A DNA stretch of 64,000 bases from Bacteriovoracaceae bacterium (GCA_023701435.1 JAMPXB010000013.1:1-64000), one strand, 5' to 3'. Positions 30,501 to 39,633 are shown, numbered from the stretch's first letter. Numbers and translations are program-made. Notes: generated by a model from the letters alone, not told the origin.

Positions 30501-33500
30501 GCGACAATGGAATAAGTCGTGGTTGTAAGCGATTCCGTGGGTGTTCCGGAAATTACGCAGGTGTTCTGATTAATGCTTGCCCAGGCCGGAAGGGCCGGTG
30601 TGATGTTACAAGTAGTAACTGTTGCACCGTTGCTGGAGAGGACCATTGGAGAGATGGACATTGGTCCACCGATACTGCCATTGGTTCCGGTTGTTCCATC
30701 ATAACTTAAAATTGGTACGGCTGGATTAACGGTCAAGGTAACATTTGCCCCAAGAGAAGGGCCTGTAGTGTTTGTTGCCGTGATGGTATATGTCGTTGAG
30801 GCAACCGTACTATTTGGCGTACCAGAAATTACACAAGTTGTAGGATTGAGTGTGGCCCAGCCTGGCAGTGCCGGTGAACTGCTGCAACCGCTAATAGCAG
30901 AACCATTTTGATTTAAGGTAGTTGGGGTAATGGACATTGAGATGCCAAAGGTCCCAGTGGTTCCGGTCGCTCCGGCATAACTTAAATTTGGTACAGCTCC
31001 GAGAACATTAATAGTTACAGAAGCTCCTGCGGAGGTTCCTGCCGAGTTGGTGGCGGAGATGACATAGGTGTCGGAACTGATTGCATCCGGAGTACCAGTG
31101 ATCACGCAAGTCGTAGGATTTAGCGTAGCCCAAGTAGGTAGAGCAGGATTACTAGTGCAAGCAGAGATGGTTGCACCATTAGCATTAAGTGTTGTGGGCG
31201 AAACAGTCATCGGAGTACCGAATGACCCTGTTGTTCCGGTCGCTCCGGCATAACTTAAGGACGGTACCAGGGCATTTACAGTAAGAGTTACCGAAGCAGG
31301 ATTAGATAATCCTGCCGAGTTTTGAGCTCTAATATTATAAGTCGTAGCACTGAGAACAGCATTCGGCGTTCCGGTAATTTCACACGTTGTGGCATTAAGG
31401 GTTGCCCATCCAGGCAATCCTGGTGAACTGGTACAACCAGTGATAGAAGATCCATTTTGATTAAGGACAGTGGGAACCACCGTCATCGCCGCTCCAAAAT
31501 TGCCAGTGGTTCCAGTGGCACCAGTATAACTTAAATTAGGAACGGTCTGAGTATCCACTCTCAAAGTGACATTGGCCGTCGTCGGTCCAATAGTGTTAGT
31601 TGCGGTTACGGTGTAAGTCGTAGATGCCAATGTTGCATCTGGAGTACCGGAGATCACACAAGTTGCAGCGTTGATGTTTGCCCATGCTGGTAGCGCTGGT
31701 GATATGCTACAAGCAGTTACTGAACCGTTCTCAGAAAATGTTGTTGGAGCAACCGACATGGCGTAACCAACGGCTCCTGTCGTTCCAAAAGCTCCTGCAT
31801 AACTTAAACTTGGAAGAGTAGCATTTACTGTCAGAGCAACAGTGGCTCCAGCTGATGTTCCCGCTGTATTGGTTGCCGTAATAGTATAAGTCGTTGTTGC
31901 AAGTGTTGAAGTCGGTGTCCCGGTAATAACACAAGTCGTAGCATTTAGAGTCGCCCATGCTGGAAGGGCCGGAGAGCTGCTACAGCCTGTGATAGAAGCA
32001 CCATTAGTTGCAAGAGTGGTTGGTGATACAGTCATACCAACGCCGAAGCTTCCGGTGGTTCCCGTGGCCCCTGCATAACTAAGGGTAGGTACAGCTGGAT
32101 TAACTGTAATAGTTAAGGTTGCTCCAGCAGAAGGTCCAGCAGAGTTAGTTGCTGTGATGGTGTAGGTGGTTGCACTTGCAACTACCGTTGGAGTACCCGA
32201 GATCACACAAGTGACAGCATTGATAGTTAATCCTGCTGGCAGGGCCGGTGAGCTGGTACAATTGGTAATGGACGCACCATTAGTTGCTTTATTCGTCGGA
32301 GTGATCGACATCGCAGAGCCAAAGCTTCCGGTTTTTCCGGTAGCGCCGGCATAACTTAATGAAGGTACTGAAGGATTAACTGCGAGAGTCACGTTCGCTG
32401 TTGTCGATCCCAATGCATTGGTGACAGTAACAGTATATGCAGTAGAGCTTAAAATGGCATTGGGAGTACCTGAGATTTCACAAGTAGTGTTATGAATGGA
32501 CGCCCATGCTGGCAATGCCGGTGAAATAGTACAACTAGTAATGCTCGAACCATTTGCACTGAACGATGCCGGTGATACCACCATCGACACTCCAAAAGCA
32601 CCTGTCGTTCCAGTCGACCCAACATAGCTGATGGTTGGAGCCGCGATATAATCAACGTTAATGACGAGAGTTGCTCCACTGGAGATTCCCACCGAGTTTG
32701 TGGCGGTAATGATATAAGTTGAATCTAATTCAGCGTCCGGCGTTCCCGAAATTACACACGTTACTGGATCAATTGTTGCCCAAGCAGGCAATGCCGGAGT
32801 ACTGCTGCAAGCGGTGATTGAAGCTCCATTTCCGCTTAGAGTAGTCGGAGTAATCGTCATTGGATTATTCAAAAAGCCATTGGCGCCAGTCGCTCCCACA
32901 TAACTTAGTGTTGGAACTTTTGCAGAGACACTTAGAGCTACTGTACTGGAAGCCGAGCCAGCCGAATTGGTTGCAGTTATGGTGTAAGTCGTGGAGCTCA
33001 AGGCGGCATTGGGAGTACCTGAGATCACACAAGTGGAAGAATTGATCGTGGCCCAAGCAGGCAGCGCCGGTGAGCTGGTACAACTTGTAATAGCCGCTCC
33101 TCTCTCTAGAAGAGTCGAAGGAGTGATACTCATGGCCGAACCAAAGGTTCCGCTTGTTCCAGTCGAGCCGGAATAGCTGATAACTGGCACAACGGCATTA
33201 ACTCTCAATGTGATATTGGCCGAAGCAGATGATCCGGCAGAGTTAGTGGCGACAACACTATAAGTAGTGGAGGCGAGAGTTGCATTTGGAGTTCCGGAGA
33301 TCACGCAAGTGGAAGTATTGATCGTTGCCCACAGCGGAAGACTTGGTGAAATGGTACAACTGGTAATGGTTGAACCATTATCAACAAGAGTTGTCGGTGA
33401 CACGTTCATAGCAGTGCCAAAAGAACCGGTAGTACCGGTTGCACCAGAGTAGCTTAGCATTGGCGCTGATGCAGAAACACTTAAAGTAACACTGGCGGCG

Positions 33501-35533
33501 CTTGAGGTACCGGCAGCATTAGTTGCTCTGATGTTATAAACCGAAGCCATTAAGACCGAAGTCGGTGTTCCGGTAATTTTACAATTAACAGAATTAAGAA
33601 CGGCCCATGATGGAAGGGCAGGGGTACTGGTACAAGAAGTAATGGCTGAACCATTGGCCTTAATAGTAGTAGGAGAAACAGTCATTGGAACACCAACCGC
33701 ACCGGATGTTCCAAGAGCTCCGACATAACTTAATGTTGGAGCGGCTGGATTTACTGTCAGAGTGACATTGGCGCTCGATGAACCAACAGAGTTGGTAGAT
33801 GTAATACTATAAGTAACGGAAGCCAGAATCGTTGTTGGAGTTCCGCTAATGGCACAAGTTGTAGGATTAAGAGTAGCCCAAATTGGAAGAGCAGGGGTGC
33901 TGCTACAATTGGTAATGCTGGCACCATTGGCATTTAATGTCGATGGCACAACATTTAAAGAATTACCAAGGGTAATGGTCTTGCCAGTTGAGGAGGCATA
34001 ACTAATTGTAGGAACAGCTGCATTTACACTTAAAGTGACGCTAGCCCCAGTGGATGATCCAGCCGCATTATGGGCAGTTACTGTATAGCTTGTGACGCTT
34101 AAAGTTGAGGTCGGGGTACCTGAGATTACACAAGTACCTGGATGAATGGTTGCCCATGATGGTAAGGCAGGGCTGATGGTACATCCAGTAATTGCAGTGC
34201 CGTTGGTAGTCAGAGTTGTTGGGCTTACGGACATTGAGGTTCCGACCGAACCATTGGTACCTGTTGCTCCGGTGTAGCTTAATACTGGTGCCGAAGGATT
34301 AATTTTCAAGCTGACTGTTGCAGGCAAAGAAGAGCCTAGAGTGTTAGTCGCAATAACTGAATAGGTCGTTGTTCCCATGATGGAAGTCGGCGTACCTGAG
34401 ATCACACAAGTGACAGGATCAATTGTTACTCCCGCAGGAAGAGCAGGAGAAATAGTACAACTGGTAATAGCGGCCCCGTTAGGCACGTAAGTTGTTGGTG
34501 CGACATTAAAACTACTGCTGAGACCAATGGTCGTTCCTGCAGCAGCGGCATAACCAAGAAGAGGTCTTGGATTAAGAGAAAGAGTTGCTGTTCCAATATT
34601 TGAAAAAGCGGTGCCCGCCCTGACTTCGTAATTAAATGAGGCGAGTCCGCTTTGATATTGATAACTGGTAACTCCAACCGTACATACGCCGCCTCCACAT
34701 AGGCAGGCGCGTGTGACAGCGGCGTTATTTTGAGTGGAGATATAGCAATTCGTGGCTAAATCATTTTCACTATCTGTGTAAGGTAAAGTGATGATACTTT
34801 GAGCGCCAAGAGTCAGATTGGTTGGTGTAATACTGTAAACAATAGGAGCATCATCTACCGAAACAATGTTTAAAGTTGCTGTTGCTGTGTTTGAAGTAAG
34901 TCCATTTGATACAGTGAAATTAAAACCAGCCGACCCAAAATAGTTAGCTGTTGGCTTAACTGTTACCTTACAGATTCCAAGAGAGCAGGCACAGCTTTGG
35001 GTCATGGCAACGTTAGAAAGAGCAGATACTGTACATGAAGTAGCTTCCTCACCATTTGAATCAACATAATTTAATGTAACTGATCGTTCAGTGTCTTCAC
35101 TGATGGAGAGTGAAAAGTTTTGTACTACTGGCGCATTATCCGTCGGAGCTTGGGGAGTTACAGTAACGGCATTGGACTGAGTTTCACTGACACTATTTTT
35201 GGCTACGGCATAGACGGTATAGGTCTGACCATTGGTTAAGCCGGTTAAAATATAATAAGTGCCGGTAACAGGTATTGTTGTATAAGTGTCGGAAGTTCCC
35301 ATCCGGTATTTCAATTCATAAGAATCTGCATGTGTACTGGTGGTCCATGAGATAGAGGCGGTACCATTTCCTGCAGAGTAACTGGAAATGTTGAAATATG
35401 AAGGGGCGTTGGTTTGAAAATTACTGTCCAAATTATCGCCGGTCTGGGCACCGCCAGACTTCGCACCAGGTGCACCATCGTTACATCCTGCGAGAAGGCT
35501 TAATAATGTCAGAACAGTTAAAATAAACTTCAT
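24413..35533 (-). CDS. Giant 3706-aa lipoprotein: Fn3-like N-terminus, cadherin-like segments, ~34 tandem ~92-aa Ig-like (putative Ig / He_PIG-type) repeats, C-terminal FGE/SUMF1-like domain
   Basis: MKFILTVLTLLSLLAGC lipobox; repeating unit VPxLSYAGATGT..GxxMxVxPTTLxxNGSxITxCxxSPALPxWATLNxxTCxISGTPxxxxxxTTYTITATNSAGxSxGAxVTLxVNA; C-term CVMQFEAKN..., DMAGNAWEWV, MNRGG, GFRCVFRP. Confidence 0.95.
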   Translation of the reverse strand: MKFILTVLTLLSLLAGCNDGAPGAKSGGAQTGDNLDSNFQTNAPSYFNISSYSAGNGTASISWTTSTHADSYELKYRMGTSDTYTTIPVTGTYYILTGLTNGQTYTVYAVAKNSVSETQSNAVTVTPQAPTDNAPVVQNFSLSISEDTERSVTLNYVDSNGEEATSCTVSALSNVAMTQSCACSLGICKVTVKPTANYFGSAGFNFTVSNGLTSNTATATLNIVSVDDAPIVYSITPTNLTLGAQSIITLPYTDSENDLATNCYISTQNNAAVTRACLCGGGVCTVGVTSYQYQSGLASFNYEVRAGTAFSNIGTATLSLNPRPLLGYAAAAGTTIGLSSSFNVAPTTYVPNGAAITSCTISPALPAGVTIDPVTCVISGTPTSIMGTTTYSVIATNTLGSSLPATVSLKINPSAPVLSYTGATGTNGSVGTSMSVSPTTLTTNGTAITGCTISPALPSWATIHPGTCVISGTPTSTLSVTSYTVTAHNAAGSSTGASVTLSVNAAVPTISYASSTGKTITLGNSLNVVPSTLNANGASITNCSSTPALPIWATLNPTTCAISGTPTTILASVTYSITSTNSVGSSSANVTLTVNPAAPTLSYVGALGTSGAVGVPMTVSPTTIKANGSAITSCTSTPALPSWAVLNSVNCKITGTPTSVLMASVYNIRATNAAGTSSAASVTLSVSASAPMLSYSGATGTTGSFGTAMNVSPTTLVDNGSTITSCTISPSLPLWATINTSTCVISGTPNATLASTTYSVVATNSAGSSASANITLRVNAVVPVISYSGSTGTSGTFGSAMSITPSTLLERGAAITSCTSSPALPAWATINSSTCVISGTPNAALSSTTYTITATNSAGSASSTVALSVSAKVPTLSYVGATGANGFLNNPMTITPTTLSGNGASITACSSTPALPAWATIDPVTCVISGTPDAELDSTYIITATNSVGISSGATLVINVDYIAAPTISYVGSTGTTGAFGVSMVVSPASFSANGSSITSCTISPALPAWASIHNTTCEISGTPNAILSSTAYTVTVTNALGSTTANVTLAVNPSVPSLSYAGATGKTGSFGSAMSITPTNKATNGASITNCTSSPALPAGLTINAVTCVISGTPTVVASATTYTITATNSAGPSAGATLTITVNPAVPTLSYAGATGTTGSFGVGMTVSPTTLATNGASITGCSSSPALPAWATLNATTCVITGTPTSTLATTTYTITATNTAGTSAGATVALTVNATLPSLSYAGAFGTTGAVGYAMSVAPTTFSENGSVTACSISPALPAWANINAATCVISGTPDATLASTTYTVTATNTIGPTTANVTLRVDTQTVPNLSYTGATGTTGNFGAAMTVVPTVLNQNGSSITGCTSSPGLPGWATLNATTCEITGTPNAVLSATTYNIRAQNSAGLSNPASVTLTVNALVPSLSYAGATGTTGSFGTPMTVSPTTLNANGATISACTSNPALPTWATLNPTTCVITGTPDAISSDTYVISATNSAGTSAGASVTINVLGAVPNLSYAGATGTTGTFGISMSITPTTLNQNGSAISGCSSSPALPGWATLNPTTCVISGTPNSTVASTTYTITATNTTGPSLGANVTLTVNPAVPILSYDGTTGTNGSIGGPMSISPMVLSSNGATVTTCNITPALPAWASINQNTCVISGTPTESLTTTTYSIVAINARGSSAPATVTISVDSDAPTLSYVGSFGTNGVYGVNMTVTPSVFDNNGISVTSCVSSPALPDWAYINPTNCTITGVPTETLMATIFTITATNTSGNFTDATVTLSVDAMAPVISYSGSDTHGETIGVAMSVIPSTLNSNGSSITSCIASPALPAWATLDNTSCIITGTPPANSNSTHTITATNSVGSASTNIILTAGQQVPLVSYASSTGKTISYNDVLYIQPSTLINYNDPIQNCQITPALPVWATIDNTSCVISGTPETTINNVTYTVVASNTSGDSVGAQVTISVNPAVPTLSFSGAAGNGSIGVPITVAPVILNSNGASITNCVSTPALPLWATLDINTCEISGTPNGAMASTNFTIVATNAAGNSAGAIATLSVDQAVPIISYAGATGTTVNFNQPMNVIPTTLNNNGSAIIACSSNPALPLWATLNATTCEISGTPNAALSATTYTITAQNSIGPSNGATVTLTVNPIAPTLSYVGSVGTNGTMTIPMTVTPTTLSSNGSSIIGCSSSPLLPVWATLNTSTCQITGTPNAVLVATTYTITATNAVGSNTADVTLSVGASAPTISYSGATGTVGDINVPMSVTPTTLNENGASITSCTYSPALPLWASINPTTCVISGTPDDYLPSTIYSITATNSAGSSSANITLAVNPAVPEISYGGASIVADMGTLLTINPTLLKENGSDITLCTNSPTLPAWATLNMQTCAITGTPDLAQAATTYTISAVNGVGTSSGATVTIEVNAAVPTISYAGATGTNGTIGFPMFVAPTTLIENGSAITNCSISPALAGGLSFNASTCEITGSPSANFGPITYVVTVTNGVGSSTAEVTLSTGNTVPSLSYTGAAGTVGTINVSMNVAPTTISNNGSAITQCQATPSLPLWATLNPTTCVITGVPDSYLAPTSYTIVATNSAGPSAGATVTLEVEAAVPTLSYAASTGTQGSIGSPMTVTPSTLNDNGSAISACSVSPGLPLWASLDNNTCVISGTPDTDLSSSTFTITVTNGIGSSTASVTIGVGMSVPDISYIGALGTAGVIAVPMTVTPTTLNENGSEVTQCNISPSLPLWATLTQTTCTITGVPDAVMMATIYTITATNSTGTSTGANVTLSVDAAAPALSYAGATGTNGEIGFGMVVTPTTLNDHGATITGCTASPGLPAWASINSSTCVITGTPNADMVPTEYSVTAVNSKGSTVATVTLSVGINVPTLSYAGATGTVGEIGVEMNVAPTTLDLNGSAIQNCSSSPALPGWLTLNSTTCTITGTPSAQMAAATYTITATNSTGASDGATVTLEVSAGVPTLSYIGSLGTNAVFGVPTTIAPTALNDNGSSILGCTSSPSLPTWATLNATTCTITGTPDDVLMATVYTITAENSSGFSTGAEVTISVSSAAPELSYEGATGTVGEVGVAMTITPTVLNGNGSAIESCTAALPAWASIDPQTCVISGTPDANQGSTNYNVTVMTTGGSSAVAAVTITVGQSVPVISYDGSVTNYNYQDTVSVVPTLLQENGSPINQCLVTPDLPAWATIDQQTCVISGSADSELSATFSIVAKNAVGDSIAAMVTLIVNAGVPELSYTGATGTSGFVGANMTIQPTTLNANGSTITSCISVPDLVNGLTINAETCIISGIPLETVTQTYAITASNNAGSSLEASVTITVGADKPTLDYTDSKGFPAYINSPMAGRPAVFSTNGSPIQTCVVVPDLPLWAILDNNTCEITGTPTALMAPEVFDVTATNAYGSTTAQVTLEVKTCPDGFVEVPAWDDTGLVPVGSEVINDRFCVMQFEAKNVGGKAVSQPASTPWLNITIENAQTACGNLGWEDQNHFDLISNQEWMAIARNIESVNANWLFNTVPEKVMLYTGNSNGNAMSGTKQVSNINDPYTDTGDSALDPIGGGREQGRTFELSNGSTVWDMAGNAWEWVDWDKAALGLQTPPVCANPDNAEEILSVLDGSGNVISDCLGWNKSDFMPTDPTLTKADGVGVFQGDFNGVQMNRGGDPEEGGGIYTIGRENDLAIEDPLVGFRCVFRP
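25255..34580 (-). repeat. ~34 tandem coding repeats of ~270-280 bp within the giant gene (approximate limits)
   Basis: Counted by hand from the protein translation; each unit has ...SYxGxxGT... and C...C...GTP. Confidence 0.9.
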
Positions 35534-35727
35534 ATTTTAAAAATTATTCTTCAACTCCAAATCACGCATTAGAGATTTCAAATCTACTTATCGGCACATT
35601 TTGAGTTTTCTTTTCAGGAACTTAGGTGGGAATAAAGAGGGTAAAATTCGGAAAAAAATACCCAGGTTGGGAATGTGGGATCGGGTACTTAGCGTTCTAA
35701 GATTAAGTACCCGAAAAAACTCGTTGG

Positions 35728-36177
35728 TTACAGTTGGGCTTCCATGCTGCTGGTTAAAGGTAAATTAATGTCCATGGTGATATTGGCCTTTAATAGTCTT
35801 GAAACAGGACAATTAACCTTTGCCCGTTCAGCAGCATCTTTAATCGTGGTAGAGGTGGCCCCGGGAACTTCTGCCAGTACCGAGAGATGAATATCGGTGA
35901 TGCTCCAATCGCCAGAACCTTTATCTAATGTCACTTCGGCTTCCACATTAATTGAATTGGCCTTTAAATTTTTCTTTTCCAATTCACCTGCAAAGGCCAT
36001 AGCAAAACATCCAGCGTGGGCGGCTCCAATGAGTTCTTCTGGATTTGTTCCTGGCTCATTTTCAAATCTTTTTGCAAATGAATATGGTACTCGCACCAGC
36101 ACACCACTTTCTGTACTAAGTGCTCCCTTGCCCTGTTTTAAAGTTCCCTGCCACATTGATTTAGCTGTTCTTTTCAC
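35728..36177 (-). CDS. osmC: OsmC family peroxiredoxin (GTG start)
   Basis: VKRTAKSMWQGTLKQGKGALSTESGVL...NPEELIGAAHAGCFAMAF...CPVSRLL; AGGAGG RBS before GTG at 36177. Confidence 0.93.
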   Translation of the reverse strand: MKRTAKSMWQGTLKQGKGALSTESGVLVRVPYSFAKRFENEPGTNPEELIGAAHAGCFAMAFAGELEKKNLKANSINVEAEVTLDKGSGDWSITDIHLSVLAEVPGATSTTIKDAAERAKVNCPVSRLLKANITMDINLPLTSSMEAQL

Positions 36178-36268
36178 ACAAATCCTCCTGTTAAGATGTT
36201 CAATAGAATATTCCAGCAAAACCAATGCCGCGTTTTTCAAAACCAACTATTGTTGTTATTTTTGTTTG

Positions 36269-37420
36269 ATGAAAAAACTTTTATATCTGCTTTACTTGAT
36301 GTCGGCTCTTCTTTTGATGACCAACTGTCGTCATCATCTGCCCGTTGCTAAATTAAAATTAGCAGAGTTTCCGCCTGATAAAATAAAAGATGGTCTTGCT
36401 ATGGAGGCTTTTTCAGGACTTTATTACGACGGCTTAAACGACCAAGGGGAAATGATTTTTTGGACCCATTCAGATCGTGGACCTAATGCTGAAAGTTTTA
36501 AAGATCACAAAACGAAATTAATACACAGACCTTTTGTGGATCCTGGTTATCGCCCGCGATGGATTAAGTTCACTTATAATCCCCGCACTCAGCAAATCCA
36601 GTATATCGATGAAATACTATTGGCCCTTCCTAATGGTGAGCCTTTGACCGGACTGCCAAACCTTCCTGCTCAGAAATCCCGCACAGGGGATGAGACGCCA
36701 GTAACGTTAAGAAATCAAAAACTAAATCTTGATCCCATGGGAATAGATCCTGAAGGAATTTGCAAATGGGGTAGTTACATCTGGATGGGGGAAGAGTATG
36801 GCCCTTCTCTTTTGAAGTTTGATTTAAACGGAAAACTGGTGAAGCGATTTGTACCACAAGGGTACTTTAGTCGCCAGCGTGAGGGGATTAAAGAGGTGTT
36901 GCCGGAAAAGTTAATGACCAGAAAACTCAATCGTGGTTTTGAAGGCATTGCCTGCGCGCAAGATAAACTTTATGTAGGACTGCAGTCGCCACTACCAACT
37001 TACGGGAATAACACCATCATCCTGGAATTTGATCCAATTAAAGAAGAGGTCACCAAGGTTCTCTATTACCCTCTGGAAAAAGAGGCGGATAAATTAGGTG
37101 ATCTAGTTATCTTTAAAAATCAATTGCTGGTGTTGGAGCAGAATAGCGAGACTGGCCCGGAAAGTTTTCATCGGGTCTTTGGTGTAGACATTTCAAATCT
37201 TAACCATGGTGCTATTGTTCCGAAAAAACCGATCATTGATCTGGTGAAAATTGGATATGATTTTGCTGACAAGGTTGAAGGCCTTGCGGTGACAGAAGCC
37301 GGAGAATTATTTTTTGTGAATGATAATGACTTCGGATTAACAGGGCCTATTGACCCTGCCAGTCATAAAGCTGTGATTGATAACTCTAAAAAAAGTGTCT
37401 TAGGACACATTCAACTTTAG
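36269..37420 (+). CDS. Phytase-like (esterase-like activity of phytase) lipoprotein
   Basis: Start re-assigned: MKKLLYLLYLMSALLLMTNC lipobox; FSGLYYDG...WTHSDRGPN, DPEGI...GEEYGP, NRGFEGIA, NDNDFG. Confidence 0.85.
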   Translation: MKKLLYLLYLMSALLLMTNCRHHLPVAKLKLAEFPPDKIKDGLAMEAFSGLYYDGLNDQGEMIFWTHSDRGPNAESFKDHKTKLIHRPFVDPGYRPRWIKFTYNPRTQQIQYIDEILLALPNGEPLTGLPNLPAQKSRTGDETPVTLRNQKLNLDPMGIDPEGICKWGSYIWMGEEYGPSLLKFDLNGKLVKRFVPQGYFSRQREGIKEVLPEKLMTRKLNRGFEGIACAQDKLYVGLQSPLPTYGNNTIILEFDPIKEEVTKVLYYPLEKEADKLGDLVIFKNQLLVLEQNSETGPESFHRVFGVDISNLNHGAIVPKKPIIDLVKIGYDFADKVEGLAVTEAGELFFVNDNDFGLTGPIDPASHKAVIDNSKKSVLGHIQL

Positions 37421-38601
37421 TTCTTACAAATGCCCTTACTGCCCAGAGGTCTTTCCAAAAACTTGGTAATGACTTCTGAGGCTCCGGCGATCTTGAATAA
37501 ACCATCCAAGTGTCCCCCTCGCCCTTCAAGCACGAAAACTTCGGAATTTCTTCCAAGCGTACAAAGTTTTTTGGAGGCATTCATGGCAACTTCTGGCGGA
37601 AAGATCAAATCATACTGGGCCGGAATAAATAAAAATTCCGCTTTGATTTTCTTGGCATTATTCTCGACATTAAAACTCTGAATCGCACGGGCGGTATAGA
37701 GGATTGAATTTCCATCAATCATTGCGGCCCGGGCTTCACCACGCGCCTGCAGGGCAGCTTCCGCCGCAAATTTGTGATCATAACTATGAAGAGGGTCCTT
37801 GCCAGCTTGAGCAGGACCATTGCCAAAGGTCTGGGCCCAATCAAGATAGACGGCAGATAAAGTGATCATCTTTAATGATTCGGCTACGCCTTGAACTGGA
37901 GCTTCTTTATCGTAGTAATCGCCCTTATTCCATTTTGGATCAAGCTTAACTGGCATTGACCATAGATTGAGAAGACTAATCACATAGGGAGGAAGAGACA
38001 GGCCTGGTGGAACAACGGCGATCACGCGAGGAACAGCATCTGGATAGGTCGCGGCCCATTCAATTGATTGAGCGGCACCCCCTGAAGGTCCGGCAACGGC
38101 ATATAGTTTTTTTATTCCTAATGAATCAATGAGCTTCTTTTGAACCTGGACAAAATCTTTCACCCCGACCAAAGGAAAGCTCATTCCAAAAGGCTTTCCC
38201 GTTTCAGGATTGATGCTAGCGGGACCGGTGGTTTTAGTAAAAGGATCATTGGGTGAAAGGTTTACCAAAGTATCCGAACTGATAATGAAATACTTATTTG
38301 TGTCCAGAGCTTTGCCTGGGCCAATGATGGAATCCCAGTAACCAGGAGTCGCGTCGGTTTGGGCATATTTCCCTGCTGCATGTGAAGTACCGGAAAAATG
38401 ATGGGCGACCAAAATGGCATTGGATTTGTCTGAGTTTAATTTTCCATAAGACTCATAACCAATTCTTAAGTTTTTAATAATTTTACCGGAAACGGTTTTA
38501 TAAGATTTGAGTTGAAATTCTTTTTTTTCAACCAGATCCTCCGCCGCAATAAGGTGTTGGGTCAGGGTAGCGAACACGAGAGTCATAAAGAGTTTTTTCA
38601 T
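37417..38601 (-). CDS. Secreted alpha/beta hydrolase, homoserine O-acetyltransferase (MetX)-like
   Basis: Signal peptide MKKLFMTLVFATLTQHLIAA; AVAGPSGGAAQSIEWA nucleophile elbow; IPAQYDLIFPPE, GRGGHLDGL. Confidence 0.85.
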   Translation of the reverse strand: MKKLFMTLVFATLTQHLIAAEDLVEKKEFQLKSYKTVSGKIIKNLRIGYESYGKLNSDKSNAILVAHHFSGTSHAAGKYAQTDATPGYWDSIIGPGKALDTNKYFIISSDTLVNLSPNDPFTKTTGPASINPETGKPFGMSFPLVGVKDFVQVQKKLIDSLGIKKLYAVAGPSGGAAQSIEWAATYPDAVPRVIAVVPPGLSLPPYVISLLNLWSMPVKLDPKWNKGDYYDKEAPVQGVAESLKMITLSAVYLDWAQTFGNGPAQAGKDPLHSYDHKFAAEAALQARGEARAAMIDGNSILYTARAIQSFNVENNAKKIKAEFLFIPAQYDLIFPPEVAMNASKKLCTLGRNSEVFVLEGRGGHLDGLFKIAGASEVITKFLERPLGSKGICKN

Positions 38602-38716
38602 TCTTATTTTATAGTGAGAGACTAAGGTTTTGTAAAGACTCGGGTTTTGCCCTCTCACCCATGACTCCTGATTGCTTTGTGGCATCTTTAAATGGTTATT
38701 TAATCAAGGAGTGATT

Positions 38717-39151
38717 ATGAAAAAATTTCTTCTCATTATCTCAGTCGTTTCGATTCCATTTTCCGTTATGGCCAAAGTTAATTTGGGGACGGAAGCATTA
38801 AAGTATGTCCCCAATGGAAAAGTTGAAGTTCAGGAAAAAGACGAAGTAAAAGTTAAAACCACACAAGGAACTTTTATTGAAATGGAATTCAATCGAGATG
38901 GAACTCTGGATGAAGCTTCCGGTGACCTGGCGGTTAAAGACAATTTTAACCCTGGGAATAACCTCTTGCCCTTAAATGATGCGGTCGCGGCGATGGCCAA
39001 AGCGGGCAAGAAAGTTGAAGGTGAATGGTCTTTTGATAAAGGCTTTATGAAAGATTGGGAATATGAATTTGAGGGTGTCGAGAACGGTAAAAAATATGAA
39101 TATGTCCTGAATGCTAAAACAGGGAAACTGCTGGAAAGCAAAACTGAATAA
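38717..39151 (+). CDS. Secreted PepSY-like domain protein (paralog of 20710..21237)
   Basis: GEWSFDKGFMKDWEYEFEGVENGKKYEYVLNAKTGKLLESK. Confidence 0.7.
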   Translation: MKKFLLIISVVSIPFSVMAKVNLGTEALKYVPNGKVEVQEKDEVKVKTTQGTFIEMEFNRDGTLDEASGDLAVKDNFNPGNNLLPLNDAVAAMAKAGKKVEGEWSFDKGFMKDWEYEFEGVENGKKYEYVLNAKTGKLLESKTE

Positions 39152-39165
39152 TTAAAGGATTTTAT

Positions 39166-39627
39166 ATGGATACTCAAGTAAACCCGATACCACAGGGTTA
39201 CCATTCACTAACCCCGTATCTGATTGTTAAAAATGCCTCCAAGGCCATTGAATTTTATAAAAAGGCTTTCGGTGCTGAGGAGAAGTTTCGTATGGATGCT
39301 CCTCAAGGTAAAATAGGGCATTGTGAATTGCAGATTGGAGACTCTCGAATCATGCTGGCCGATGAATTTCCGAAAATGGGGTCAACGGCCCCTACCCAGG
39401 GAGTAAATTCCTTTTCCTTGCTTCTGTATGTAGACAATGTGGATGTAATATTTCAGCGGGCCATTGATGCTGGAGCCAAGGTGATCAGACCTTTAACCAA
39501 TGAGTTTTATGGTGACAGGATGGGAACATTGGAAGATCCCTTCGGACATCACTGGAGTCTGGCAACTCATGTAGAAAATGTATCCAATGCAGAAATAACC
39601 GAACGGGCTAAAAAAATGTGGAGTTAA
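39166..39627 (+). CDS. VOC/PhnB-like glyoxalase family protein
   Basis: TPYLIVKNASKAIEFYKKAFGAEEKFRM...GDRMGTLEDPFGHHWSLATH. Confidence 0.92.
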   Translation: MDTQVNPIPQGYHSLTPYLIVKNASKAIEFYKKAFGAEEKFRMDAPQGKIGHCELQIGDSRIMLADEFPKMGSTAPTQGVNSFSLLLYVDNVDVIFQRAIDAGAKVIRPLTNEFYGDRMGTLEDPFGHHWSLATHVENVSNAEITERAKKMWS

Positions 39628-39633
39628 GTTAGT

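Noticed and set aside
25293-33452. Many + strand ORFs of ~60-90 aa (e.g. MVAVTSNTSGAMSAVGVPVISQV...) recurring every ~280 bp
   Set aside because: Shadow frames antisense to the tandem coding repeats of the giant gene; their periodicity simply mirrors the repeats
24413-35533. Long periodic repeat as CRISPR or satellite DNA
   Set aside because: Period (~276 bp) is codon-preserving with protein-level conservation; no short identical repeats with spacers. No CRISPR array seen anywhere in the window
35897-36268. 5' extension of the phytase-like ORF in the ORF track
   Set aside because: Antisense to osmC; a lipoprotein signal sequence with start at 36269 gives the proper N-terminus
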